From the NCBI RefSeq assembly GCF_014201505.1, contig NZ_JACHEO010000002.1, forward strand, positions 331,806 through 395,805: DNA of 64,000 nt, given 5' to 3'. A program made the translations under genes and the position numbers. The notes beneath the pieces are model-generated. The model was not told where the DNA came from, searched no databases, and was given only the letters and a program-made list of their open reading frames with translations. This DNA is from Desulfoprunum benzoelyticum. GTDB taxonomy: Bacteria; Desulfobacterota; Desulfobulbia; Desulfobulbales; Desulfocapsaceae. Every line of letters starts with the position of its first letter. Positions within the stretch are counted from its first letter, which is position 1. Positions 9,496 through 17,805 of the stretch are shown piece after piece.

Positions 9496-10692
9496 ATGAA
9501 CGGATGGTGGGAGCGCGACGATCTGCGCTATGCCGCTGACCGCCTGATCTTTGCCGGCCGGGTGGCGGCGGATCTGGCGCATCAGTACGGCAGTCCTTCT
9601 TTTTTTTACAGTGCCCGCCGGGTGGCGGCGAACATGGCCCGGCTGCATGGAGTTCTCGATGCGGCCGGTTTCGCCGGTCGGCATCGCCTCAACTATGCGA
9701 TGAAGGCCAACCGTTTCGCTCCGTTGCTGACCTGGATGAAGACCAGCGGCCTCTGCCGCATCGACGCCTGTTCCCCGCAGGAGGTGGAGCATGCCGTCGG
9801 TTGCGGATTTTCCCCGGCCGAGATCTCGTTCACCGCGACGAGTCTCTCCGACCGGGATTTCGATCGGTTGTCACGGCTTGACGGCCTGGTCATGAACTGC
9901 GATTCCCTCCATTCGATCCGGCAATGGGGGGAGCGCCGGCCGGGGCGGAAGATCGGCCTCCGGGTCAATCCGGCGGTCGGCGTCGGTCGGGCCGACAACG
10001 AGATGCTGCAGTACAGTGGCGGTCGCACGACCAAATTCGGGCTCTACCGGGAACAGTTCGCCGAGGCCCTCGAACTGGCGGCACGGTATGGCCTCACCAT
10101 CGAGCGGATCCACTTCCACACCGGTTGCGGTTATCTGACGCCGCAGTTGAACGCCTGGGAAAAGGTCGTAAAGGAATGCCTGTGGTTCGTCGACCGGATC
10201 GCTACGGTCACGACCGTCAATGTCGGCGGCGGTCTCGGCGTCCCTCATACCGACCGGGACCGTCCCCTCGATCTGTCGCTGTGGGCGGCAATCCTGAGCC
10301 GGCATTTCCAGCAGCGGCGGCTGCAGATCGAAGTCGAACCCGGAGATTACCTGGTCAAGGATGCCGGGTTGCTGCTTCTCACGGTCAATGCGGTGGAAAA
10401 GAAGAAGGACACGGTCTTTGTCGGCGTCGATGCCGGCTTCAACATCGCGGTCGAACCAGCGGTCTATGGCCTCCCTTTTCAACCGGTTCCGGTCTGTCGC
10501 CGGCCGGGCGAACAGCGGTGCACCCTGGTCGGCAATATCAATGAGGCCCTTGACGTCTGGTACGCCGATGTTGCGATGCCGCCGGTAGCATCAGGCGATT
10601 TCCTGGCCCTGATCAATGCCGGGGCCTATTCGGCCTCGATGGCCTCCAACCACTGCATGCGCGGCGAGTTCAAGGAATTTCTGCTTCTCTGA
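9496..10692 (+). CDS. LysA-family (fold III) PLP decarboxylase-like protein lacking the usual catalytic Cys
   Basis: 398 residues with the alanine-racemase-like barrel of diaminopimelate/ornithine decarboxylases. The PLP lysine is Lys70 in LNYAMKANRF; the phosphate-binding loop is VNVGGGLGV; HFHTGCGY lies between. In the C-terminal domain the family motif GPxCExxD, whose Cys acts across the dimer, reads GNINEALD, with Asn for Cys. AGAYSASMASNHC retains the conserved Tyr. This points away from ordinary lysine biosynthesis and toward an altered substrate or reaction, as in decarboxylases of specialised pathways. It is coupled to a SET-domain gene. Confidence 0.82.
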   Translation: MNGWWERDDLRYAADRLIFAGRVAADLAHQYGSPSFFYSARRVAANMARLHGVLDAAGFAGRHRLNYAMKANRFAPLLTWMKTSGLCRIDACSPQEVEHAVGCGFSPAEISFTATSLSDRDFDRLSRLDGLVMNCDSLHSIRQWGERRPGRKIGLRVNPAVGVGRADNEMLQYSGGRTTKFGLYREQFAEALELAARYGLTIERIHFHTGCGYLTPQLNAWEKVVKECLWFVDRIATVTTVNVGGGLGVPHTDRDRPLDLSLWAAILSRHFQQRRLQIEVEPGDYLVKDAGLLLLTVNAVEKKKDTVFVGVDAGFNIAVEPAVYGLPFQPVPVCRRPGEQRCTLVGNINEALDVWYADVAMPPVASGDFLALINAGAYSASMASNHCMRGEFKEFLLL

Positions 10693-10848
10693 GACGCTGT
10701 CGGCGATCCGGTCAGCGGCAGTGCTTGCCAGAATCGTTGCAATTGGTTGATCCGTCACCTAGAATGAGTCCCGGAATGGTCGGCGGTGCATGGGCACTGT
10801 CCCGTTGGTAAAGTCAAGGCAGCAGGGGAATCGAAGGAGATGTCATCG

Positions 10849-11397
10849 ATGGGAAATTCATTTCGGGAACAGTTGCTGAAACTGGGCCTGGTCGAGAAGA
10901 AACAGGTCGATCAGGTCAAGAAGAAGCAGTACCTGACCAAAAAACAGCAGCAGAGAAGCCGGGCTCAGGAAATCGTCGACGAAAACAAGGCCTTGGCCCT
11001 GCAGGCGCAGGCGGAGAAGAAGGAAAGGGAGCGTCTGCGTAACCAGCAGCGCGAGGAAGAGCTGCGGCGCAAGCAGGAGGCGGAGCAGGTCAGGCAATTG
11101 ATCGCCAGCCACTGCCTGGCTCAGGACCGGCAGGGAACGGCCTTCCGGTTTGCCGACGGCGGCAAGGTCCAGCGGATCTTCGTCGCGGCGGCGATGGTGG
11201 ACGGCCTCAGCCGGGGGTTGCTGGCCATCAGCCGTTCCGGTCCTGCCTATGAGGTCATCCCGGCGGGCATTGCCGAGAAAATCATCCGGCTCGATCCGGC
11301 GGTCATCGTCCTGTGGAACAGGGATCCGAAAAATGCTGCAGCGACCGCCGACGATGCCTACGCCGGCTACGAGATCCCTGACGATCTGGTGTGGTAG
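10849..11397 (+). CDS. DUF2058 family protein
   Basis: 182 residues of the DUF2058 (YaiL) family: the MGNSFREQLLKLGLV start, a long charged coiled coil rich in Lys/Gln/Arg/Glu (about residues 18-85), and a C-terminal domain with FADGGKVQRIFV and VIPAGIAEKI. The function is unknown. AAGGAG at 10833-10838 is correctly spaced for ATG 10849, not for the two upstream in-frame ATGs. It is a single gene convergent with the exported protein that follows. Confidence 0.82.
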   Translation: MGNSFREQLLKLGLVEKKQVDQVKKKQYLTKKQQQRSRAQEIVDENKALALQAQAEKKERERLRNQQREEELRRKQEAEQVRQLIASHCLAQDRQGTAFRFADGGKVQRIFVAAAMVDGLSRGLLAISRSGPAYEVIPAGIAEKIIRLDPAVIVLWNRDPKNAAATADDAYAGYEIPDDLVW

Positions 11398-11406
11398 GGC
11401 AAGGGG

Positions 11407-12015
11407 CTATCTGGTGCTTACCTCCGGCAGCAGGCTGAACTGCAGCATGTCCCGGCGGGCCTCGATGTTGACGAATTTCATCCCGATGATCAGGGTCTTG
11501 CCGCCGCTTTTGGCCACCAGCGGTTTCATGTCCTGCATCGAGACCGGAAATTCCCGGCCGTTGAGCAATGACACCAGGGCCTGGCCGAGATCGCCCTTGC
11601 CGCCGTTCTGGGTCGCGTTCATCCTGTCGACCACCGGCTTGATATAGAGGATCTGGCGTTGCCGATCAAAACGCAGGCGGGCGTTGCAGTTGAAATCGAG
11701 TTCGACCTCCCCGACCTTGAGATTGATCTGGTGACCGGCCAGTTCGGAAACGATCCGCAGGTCGCTGCCGGCCACGTGCAGCCGACAGGAGAGGTGCCTG
11801 TCGCCGAACTGCAGGTCGTCGATGCGAATGATCCTGATCGTTCCCTGGAGTCCTTCCGATCTGGCATCGATGTCGAGCGGCAGCACCGCCTGGACGGTCC
11901 TGGCCATCACGCTTTCCGGGAGATTGAGGGTGATCGTTTCATCCTTCTGGGCCAGGCCGTGACCCGGGAGGAGAAGGGGAAGGAGGAGAAGGATCGCCTT
12001 GAGCACCGTCTTCAT
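11407..12015 (-). CDS. exported protein of unknown function
   Basis: About 202 residues with an N-terminal signal peptide (MKTVLKAILLLLPLLLPGHGLAQ) and a mature part rich in beta strands: LPLDIDARSEG, VGEVELDFNCNARL, then a closing MKFVNIEARRD region. It resembles small periplasmic lipid- or metabolite-binding proteins in layout, but I do not recognise the family. AAAGGA spaced 8 bases before ATG 12015 favours this start over the one at 12024. The start lies inside the 3' end of the upstream membrane-protein gene. Confidence 0.65.
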   Translation of the reverse strand: MKTVLKAILLLLPLLLPGHGLAQKDETITLNLPESVMARTVQAVLPLDIDARSEGLQGTIRIIRIDDLQFGDRHLSCRLHVAGSDLRIVSELAGHQINLKVGEVELDFNCNARLRFDRQRQILYIKPVVDRMNATQNGGKGDLGQALVSLLNGREFPVSMQDMKPLVAKSGGKTLIIGMKFVNIEARRDMLQFSLLPEVSTR

Positions 12016-12925
12016 GATTGTCATCCTTTGTCTGGTGGGGGATACGAGAAAATAACGATAGTATAATCGTTTGCAGTATCAGAACACAAGCCAGAATAAT
12101 CCCCAGCATCGAGGCCGGGTTGCGGATCCGGTTGTGCAGCCGGTAGTCGGTGACCGCCACGGTATCCGCGGCGACGAATCGGCCCCGGATCGACACCGAT
12201 CCGGATTGGTCCGGGGTCGTTCCCTCCAACCTGATCGTCTCGCCGCTGAAGATGGTAACGGCCCGGGTCGCCCGATCATAGGTCGTGCGATCGAATTCAA
12301 CATACTTTCCGGGGCGGGCTGTTTTATCTTTCAGGGTATGGAGAAAGTGGAAATCGGTCTGTTCGAGATTGTCGAGAAAAAGGAGGGGACTGGCCAAGTA
12401 GAGAAGAAGACAGGTCGCGGCGGCGGCAATCCGGCCGGGGGGCATGGCGGCGGCCCAGATCGACTGGCGGACAATCCGCGGCCAGCACCACAGCAGCGTG
12501 ATCAGCCCGGCGACCGTCAGCGGGGTGCCGAGGGGATGGTCGAGGTCGAACAGATGGAACTGCTGCGCGGACCAGTCGAACGGCGCCAGGAGGTGGACGC
12601 CGTTGGCCCATTTGACCTGGGTCGCATCGAGCAGCAGGTGGAACAGGCAGTTGCCGGAAAGGATGGCGAAGGTCGCCGCCGGCCGACGGGAGAACTGGGC
12701 CACGACGGCCGACAAAAGAGTGCAGAAGAGGAGGCTGGCCTGGATGGTGGCGTAGAGCCTGATCGTGTATGGCGCCGCCAGTCCGAGGGTGAGAGATGCC
12801 CGGAGCAGGATCCAGGGGATGTCCGGAATGATGCAGCCGACCACGACCCACGGCAGGACCTTGTCCGATAACGCCGCCCTGTGCACCGGTGCCTGCAGGG
12901 CGATATGGCAGAGTGTGTTTGGCAA
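11939..12925 (-). CDS. multi-pass membrane protein, possibly membrane-bound metal-dependent hydrolase-like
   Basis: 328 residues. The start MPNTLCHIALQ with an early His, DIPWILLR and HLLLDATQ in helices, and DLDHPLGTPL recall the YdjM/DUF4184 group of membrane proteins with scattered His/Asp, so a metal site is possible. A soluble loop and a final helix follow. No ATG or GTG fits; TTG at 12925 is preceded by GAAGGA and is the likely start. The last 25 or so residues overlap the next gene by 77 bases and are Pro/Gly/Ser-rich, as expected for out-of-frame reading of that gene. Confidence 0.6.
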   Translation of the reverse strand: MPNTLCHIALQAPVHRAALSDKVLPWVVVGCIIPDIPWILLRASLTLGLAAPYTIRLYATIQASLLFCTLLSAVVAQFSRRPAATFAILSGNCLFHLLLDATQVKWANGVHLLAPFDWSAQQFHLFDLDHPLGTPLTVAGLITLLWCWPRIVRQSIWAAAMPPGRIAAAATCLLLYLASPLLFLDNLEQTDFHFLHTLKDKTARPGKYVEFDRTTYDRATRAVTIFSGETIRLEGTTPDQSGSVSIRGRFVAADTVAVTDYRLHNRIRNPASMLGIILACVLILQTIILSLFSRIPHQTKDDNHEDGAQGDPSPPSPSPPGSRPGPEG

Positions 12926-13051
12926 GCCCTTGTCCTTCGGGTAAGATGGTGTTGACAGCGGCCACTGGACCTCCGCGGCGGTGCCGGCATCCAGGCGATA
13001 GTAGCCAATTCATCGACAGAGCACAAGCGACCTTTGATCGCCACCCTCCCC

Positions 13052-14407
13052 ATGCAAACGCCGATCCTCACCGTGTCCGCCGACTGCCTTCTGGCAGGAA
13101 TCGACACTGCTGTCGAGCTGGAACTCAAGCGGCTGCTGACCATCGATAACCCCCGCTACGTTGCCGCCAAACGCTATGGCCGGTGGATCGGCAAACGGCT
13201 CAAGCCGACGCTGGAATACTATGTCCCGGTTCCGGGTGGTCTCCGTTTTCCACGCGGATTTTCCAACCAGGCGATCCTGCTGTGCCGGCAATTGATGGGC
13301 TGCTCGCCGGAGATTGTCGACCACCGGCGCCTGCTGCCGGAGATCGATTTCCATTTTTCCGGCGCGCTGCGGTCCTACCAGCAGGAGGCGGTCGAAAACG
13401 CCCGGCGGCGATCTTTCGGCGTTATCGAGGCCGGGACCGGCAGCGGCAAGACGATCATGGCCCTGGCCCTGATTGCCGAGAGACGGCAGCCGGTTCTGGT
13501 TGTCGTCCATACCCGGGAACTGCTCTACCAGTGGCGGGATCGGGCCTCTGAATTTCTCGGTTGTCCGGTCGGGCTGGTGGGCGACGGGCATTTCGTCGTC
13601 GAGCCGTTCACCGTGGCCATTGTCAATTCGGCGCGCAAACACGTGGCGGCGCTTGTCCCTCATTTCGGCCACCTCGTGGTCGATGAGTGTCACCGGGTCC
13701 CGGCGGCGCTGTTCACCGATGTCGTCTCGCATTTCGACAGCCATTACCTCCTCGGTCTCTCGGCCACCGCCTTTCGCAGCGACGACGGCTTCACCCGGTT
13801 GATCTATTATTTCATGGGCGACAGGATTCACAAGGTCGATCAGGGGGAACTGGAGGCCAGCGGCGCCGTCCTCAGGCCGCGCCTGATCCAGCGGGAAACG
13901 GCGTTCACCTTCAGCTATCGCGGCGACTACCAGGCCCTGATCAGGGCGCTGGCCGGCCACGAGGGGCGGAATCTCCAGATTATCGAAGATATCTGCCGGA
14001 CGGTGGCGGAACCGGATGCCGGAACGGCACTGGTCGTCTCCGACCGCGTCGGCCATTGCGAAATCTTTGCCGATGAGCTCCGGCGCCGCGGGATCCGGGT
14101 AGAACTGCTGACCGGGCAGGTTTCCCAGGAGAGGCGCCATGCCGTGGTCGCCGCAGTCCAGAACGGCGAGCTCCAGGTCCTGGTCGCCACCCTGCAGCTG
14201 ATCGGCGAGGGCTTCGACTGTCCCGGTCTCAGCAGCCTGTTCCTGACAACTCCGATCACCTTCGAGGGCCGGCTGCTGCAGGTCATCGGTCGGATCATGC
14301 GGCCTGCCGCCAACAAGGAGGCGAGGGTCTACGATTACGTCGACGGAGCAATCCCGGTGCTGCAACGATCGGCCGTATCCCGCCGCAAGGTTCTGAGCCG
14401 GTTGTAG
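13052..14407 (+). CDS. XPB-like superfamily 2 DEAD/DEAH helicase
   Basis: About 451 residues. An N-terminal domain of about 100 residues precedes SFGVIEAGTGSGKT (motif I), VVVHTRELLYQW (Ia), HLVVDECH (II, DECH box), LGLSATAF (III) and the C-terminal RecA-like half with VATLQLIGEGFDCPGL (V) and QVIGRIMRP (VI). The layout matches stand-alone XPB/RAD25-type bacterial DNA helicases of the DNA-repair or defence type. I start at ATG 13052; TTG 13034 is the alternative. It is divergent from the membrane protein gene and alone in its transcription unit. Confidence 0.85.
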   Translation: MQTPILTVSADCLLAGIDTAVELELKRLLTIDNPRYVAAKRYGRWIGKRLKPTLEYYVPVPGGLRFPRGFSNQAILLCRQLMGCSPEIVDHRRLLPEIDFHFSGALRSYQQEAVENARRRSFGVIEAGTGSGKTIMALALIAERRQPVLVVVHTRELLYQWRDRASEFLGCPVGLVGDGHFVVEPFTVAIVNSARKHVAALVPHFGHLVVDECHRVPAALFTDVVSHFDSHYLLGLSATAFRSDDGFTRLIYYFMGDRIHKVDQGELEASGAVLRPRLIQRETAFTFSYRGDYQALIRALAGHEGRNLQIIEDICRTVAEPDAGTALVVSDRVGHCEIFADELRRRGIRVELLTGQVSQERRHAVVAAVQNGELQVLVATLQLIGEGFDCPGLSSLFLTTPITFEGRLLQVIGRIMRPAANKEARVYDYVDGAIPVLQRSAVSRRKVLSRL

Positions 14408-14424
14408 GCAGAGGAGCAGGGTGC

Positions 14425-14451
14425 GCCGATTCAACGTCCATTCGGCTTTTT
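14425..14451 (+). terminator. candidate terminator after the helicase gene
   Basis: GCCGA, a 12-base loop, and TCGGC are followed directly by TTTTT, 18 bases after the helicase stop. The stem is short, so efficiency may be low. Confidence 0.45.
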
Positions 14452-14633
14452 CTTGCCATCCCGAAATCGTTGGAGTAATATTATTCTCTTTTTTCTTTGA
14501 AAATCCGTACTGGCGGATTTGAATCCCGGCACCCCCTGTCCAGGTGAGTGCTTTTTTTGTTGTATCATCTCCCAACATGACCTCGCCGCCGCAGAACGCA
14601 GTGGGCTCTGCAACTTCTTCAGGATAATGAGAA

Positions 14634-16436
14634 ATGGAACAGGCAAAGATACGCAACGTGGCGATCATCGCCCACGTTGATCATGGAAAGACCACACTTG
14701 TTGATCAATTATTTAAACATTCCGGAATGTTTCGTGATAATCAGCAGGTGTCGGAGCGGCTGATGGACTCGATGGATCTCGAGCGGGAACGCGGCATCAC
14801 GATCACCGCCAAGAACGGCTCCTACCAATACAAGGATTTCTGGATCAACATCATCGATACCCCTGGTCATGCCGATTTCGGCGGCCAGGTCGAGCGGGTA
14901 TTGCGGATGGCCGACGGGGCCCTGCTGCTGGTCGATGCCCAGGAGGGGCCGATGCCGCAGACCTATTTCGTCCTCAAGAAGGCCCTGCAGAACCATCTGC
15001 CGGTCATCGTCGTCATCAACAAGATCGACAAGCCGGCGGCCCGCTGCGACTGGGTCGTCGACCAGGTCTTCGACCTCTTCGTCAAACTCAACGCCCCCGA
15101 CAATATTCTCGATTTCGCGGTCGTCTACGCCTCGGCCAAGGGGGGGTACTCGATGCTCAGTCTCGAAGACGATATCGAGACCCATCGCAATATGGACAGT
15201 GTGTCGGAGATGATCGTTGCGCATATCCCGGCCCCGAAAGGGGCGAGCGACCAGCCCCTGCAGATGCAGGTCGGGACCATCGAATACTCGCCCTACCTCG
15301 GGCGCCTGGGCATCGGCAAGGTCGTCAACGGGACGATGTCGATCAACCAGCCGATCGTCGTCGCCCGCCGCGACGGCTCGATCAAGCCGGTACGGATCTC
15401 GAAGATCTTCCGCTTCCAGAGCTCGGAGAAGGTTGCAGTCGACACGGTCGGAGTGGGGGAGATCGTCGCCATCGCCGGGATGGAGGACGTCACCGTCGGG
15501 GTGACCTTCACCGATCCGCTCGATCCCCGGCCGCTGCCGCTGATAACGATCGATCCGCCGACCATCTCGATGAACTTCATTCCCAACGATTCGCCCTTTG
15601 CCGGCAGAGAGGGGAAATTCGTGACCTCGCGGCATATCGAGGAGCGGCTGCAGCGGGAGGCGCTGGCCGATGTCGCGCTCCGCTACGAGTCCCTGAGCGA
15701 TGCCGTGGGCTTCAAGGTTTCCGGCCGGGGTGAGCTGCACCTGTCGATCCTGATTGAGAAGATGCGGCGTGAGGGCTATGAATTCCAGGTCACCCGGCCG
15801 CAGGTCATCATGAAGGAGGACGAGAACGGCCAGTTGTTGGAACCGTACGAACGTCTGAGCGTCGATGTCGATGAGCTCTATCAGGGGGCGGTGATCGAAA
15901 AGCTGGGCAAGCTCAAGGGCCAGATGGAGGAGATGACCACCGCCAACGGCATGGTGCGCCTGGTGTTCGTGATTCCGACCCGCGGTCTGCTCGGTTACCG
16001 GTCGCAGTTCATGACCGACACCAAGGGCATGGGGATCATGAATTACGTCTTTCATGAGTACGGTCCCTACGCCGGCGACATCGTCAACCGCGTCAACGGG
16101 GTGTTGGTGGTCAAGGAACCCTGCACCGCCGTCGCCTATGCCCTCTTCAACCTCCAGGAGCGGGGCCGGCTGTTCATCAATCCCGGTGTCGCCCTGTACC
16201 AGGGGCAGATTATCGGTGAGCATTGCCGCTCGGTCGATCTCGTCGTCAACCCGGCCAAAGGCAAGAAGCTTACCAACATGCGGGCCTCCGGCTCGGACGA
16301 GGCGGTCATCCTCACCCCGCCGGTGCTGATGAGCCTGGAGGATTGCATCGCCTATATCAACGACGACGAACTCGTCGAGGTGACGCCGGAATCGATCCGC
16401 CTGCGCAAGAAGGGCGGGGTCAAACTCAAGGCCTGA
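14634..16436 (+). CDS. typA: ribosome-associated translational GTPase TypA/BipA
   Basis: 600 residues, full family length. The G1 motif AHVDHGKTT is at residues 14-22, ERERGITITAKN is switch I, DTPGHADFGG is G3 and NKIDKP is G4. Domain II, III, V and the BipA-specific C-terminal domain (GLLGYRSQFMTDTKG, then KGKKLTNMRASGSDEAV) follow. It binds the ribosome and helps 50S assembly and growth at low temperature or under stress. A small membrane-protein gene starts 8 bases after the stop, with its ribosome site overlapping typA's TGA. Confidence 0.97.
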   Translation: MEQAKIRNVAIIAHVDHGKTTLVDQLFKHSGMFRDNQQVSERLMDSMDLERERGITITAKNGSYQYKDFWINIIDTPGHADFGGQVERVLRMADGALLLVDAQEGPMPQTYFVLKKALQNHLPVIVVINKIDKPAARCDWVVDQVFDLFVKLNAPDNILDFAVVYASAKGGYSMLSLEDDIETHRNMDSVSEMIVAHIPAPKGASDQPLQMQVGTIEYSPYLGRLGIGKVVNGTMSINQPIVVARRDGSIKPVRISKIFRFQSSEKVAVDTVGVGEIVAIAGMEDVTVGVTFTDPLDPRPLPLITIDPPTISMNFIPNDSPFAGREGKFVTSRHIEERLQREALADVALRYESLSDAVGFKVSGRGELHLSILIEKMRREGYEFQVTRPQVIMKEDENGQLLEPYERLSVDVDELYQGAVIEKLGKLKGQMEEMTTANGMVRLVFVIPTRGLLGYRSQFMTDTKGMGIMNYVFHEYGPYAGDIVNRVNGVLVVKEPCTAVAYALFNLQERGRLFINPGVALYQGQIIGEHCRSVDLVVNPAKGKKLTNMRASGSDEAVILTPPVLMSLEDCIAYINDDELVEVTPESIRLRKKGGVKLKA

Positions 16437-16444
16437 GGTGCGCC

Positions 16445-16606
16445 ATGAAGGCGTTGCTTATTCTGCTCTGTTCGGTGGCGATCGGCATCGCCACCTTCGC
16501 CGTCATCGCCAGAAAGTACGGCAGCGACTGCATCCCCTGACTGCTGCTGTATGGATCCGTGGGCACGGGTCTGCTGGCGTTCTGGCTGCTGCAGATGATC
16601 TTTTAG
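16445..16606 (+). CDS. candidate 53-residue membrane selenoprotein with in-frame TGA (CxxU motif)
   Basis: The frame runs from ATG 16445 through a TGA at codon 32 to TAG at 16604-16606. Residues 3-22 are a hydrophobic helix, 23-31 a polar loop RKYGSDCIP, then TGA, then residues 33-53 form a second helix (LLLYGSVGTGLLAFWLLQMIF). Reading TGA as selenocysteine gives Cys29-Ile-Pro-Sec32, a thioredoxin-like redox motif. GAGGT at 16434-16438, overlapping the typA stop, is well spaced from the ATG. A SECIS-like hairpin follows the TGA at the right distance. Alternatives are a nonsense mutation (TGG to TGA, making this a pseudogene) or a true 31-residue one-helix protein. Seen: frame, motif and hairpin. 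Inferred: Sec insertion. No Sec machinery genes are in the window. Confidence 0.55.
16553..16572 (+). promoter_or_regulatory. SECIS-like hairpin downstream of the in-frame TGA
   Basis: GGATCCGT, loop GGGC, ACGGGTCT form an eight-pair stem (two G-T pairs) with a G-rich apical loop. The loop begins 21 bases after the TGA at 16538-16540. Bacterial SECIS elements place the apical loop about 16-37 bases from the Sec codon, with a G among the first two loop bases; both conditions hold. Confidence 0.5.
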
Positions 16607-16625
16607 GCGGTCTTTTTTCCGTCCC

Positions 16626-17057
16626 TCACCTGCCTGCCGCTTTTGCCGCATAGTAGTCGGCAAGGATCAGGGCGTGGTCAAAGGCCAGCTGCGGCAGATC
16701 TGTGCTGGTGCAGAGGGCAACTTTGCCGGCGTCGTCGCCGGCGACCGGATCACCTTCCGCCCTGGCGATGAAGACGGTCGAGGCGCTATGCTGGCGGGGA
16801 TCGCGCCCCGGGGCGGAGTAGGTGTGGAACTGCCTGAGGTCGGTGACGGCGAGCCCTGTCTCTTCCTGGGCCTCGCGCCGGGCCGCCTGTTCGTAGGATT
16901 CCCCGTAATCGACAAAACCCCCGGGCAGAGCCCAGCCGTAGGGCGGATTTTTCCGCTCGATCAAGACGATCCTGTCACCGATCTCGATGATGATATCGAC
17001 GGTCGGGATCGGGTTGCGATGGACGGTGATAGGTTGATGGCAGTGGGGGCAGTGCAT
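16626..17057 (-). CDS. NUDIX hydrolase
   Basis: About 143 residues with a complete Nudix box at roughly residues 47-69 ([11 protein letters not shown], then [12 protein letters not shown]), which binds the catalytic metal and hydrolyses nucleoside diphosphate derivatives. The N-terminal CPHCHQP resembles half of a zinc ribbon. The substrate is not predictable. I use ATG 17057, where AAGGA is correctly spaced; upstream in-frame ATGs lie on top of that site. It is convergent with the small TGA-containing gene. Confidence 0.88.
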   Translation of the reverse strand: MHCPHCHQPITVHRNPIPTVDIIIEIGDRIVLIERKNPPYGWALPGGFVDYGESYEQAARREAQEETGLAVTDLRQFHTYSAPGRDPRQHSASTVFIARAEGDPVAGDDAGKVALCTSTDLPQLAFDHALILADYYAAKAAGR

Positions 17058-17220
17058 CGTAGTCATCCTTCTTCGGTTCCGAATCAAGCGTTGCCTGTCA
17101 TCCTTTCAACGGCGGGAAGGTCCGACGACTCAGGGTGGCGCAGGCCGCCAGCGCCCGGGTTTGTCCTGTCTTCTCATGGCGCCCGTTGTCATTGTATTTG
17201 AAATTACTCGTAAAATAGAG

Positions 17221-17793
17221 CTACAGGGTGATCAGTTGTCGTATTTCCTGCCAGCTGGTCACTGATCGCAGGTCCTGCCGGCCCTGGTTCCAGGGCTGAG
17301 AAAAGATCAGCGGGGTGATGTTTTCGACCGCCAGCTGGCGGCAGGTCTCAGGGCGATCGTCGACGAAATAGCGGAGGCCGTGTTCGTGGATATACCGGGC
17401 CTTGTCGTCCGGGTCGCCCATGGCGATCAGGTTGATTGAACGGCTCGCCTTCCCGGAAAAGTGCGCATCAATCCAGTCCCTGGCCGGCTGCAGCAATGGG
17501 CGAGCGGTGATGATCGTCACCGGGGCGGCGGCCGCGAGCTCGGTCATGACCTCGACCGCCCCCGGCATCGGCAGCAGACCGGTGCCGAGCGAATCTTCGA
17601 GAATGTCGGTAAAGATCCGCTCCACCAGCGGCATCGGGATATCGAGACAATCCTCGACACGGAAGGAGGTGATGTCGGCCAGGGTGAACGAGCAGTAGTC
17701 GTGCTCTTCACAGGCCAGACGGATGAAGGTGGCGGCGGTGTCGGCGATGACGCCGTCCAGATCGAAACCGATCTCGTGGGGGAGGATCTTCAT
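17221..17793 (-). CDS. HAD-superfamily phosphatase (5'-nucleotidase NT5C-like)
   Basis: 190 residues of the haloacid dehalogenase superfamily. Motif I is FDLDGVIAD with Asp11 as nucleophile and Asp13 as acid/base; motif II is TIITARP; motif IV is YFVDDRPE. The short helical cap after motif I (DYCSFTLADITSF) is as in the small deoxyribonucleotidase-like group. It likely dephosphorylates a small metabolite. It is the last gene of an operon with panE (12-base gap). Confidence 0.78.
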   Translation of the reverse strand: MKILPHEIGFDLDGVIADTAATFIRLACEEHDYCSFTLADITSFRVEDCLDIPMPLVERIFTDILEDSLGTGLLPMPGAVEVMTELAAAAPVTIITARPLLQPARDWIDAHFSGKASRSINLIAMGDPDDKARYIHEHGLRYFVDDRPETCRQLAVENITPLIFSQPWNQGRQDLRSVTSWQEIRQLITL

Positions 17794-17805
17794 GGCGGTT
17801 GGTTG

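Noticed and set aside
14505..14545. GGATTTGAATCC near the typA leader, resembling a tRNA 3' end
   Set aside because: No anticodon arm or acceptor partner upstream; probably chance.
13010..14668. 552-codon antisense frame across the helicase gene
   Set aside because: Antisense to a gene with all helicase motifs; composition is a shadow of its codons.
14709..16223. 504-codon open frame on the minus strand inside typA
   Set aside because: It is fully antisense to a strongly conserved gene, has no ribosome site and no domain; high G+C makes such frames common.
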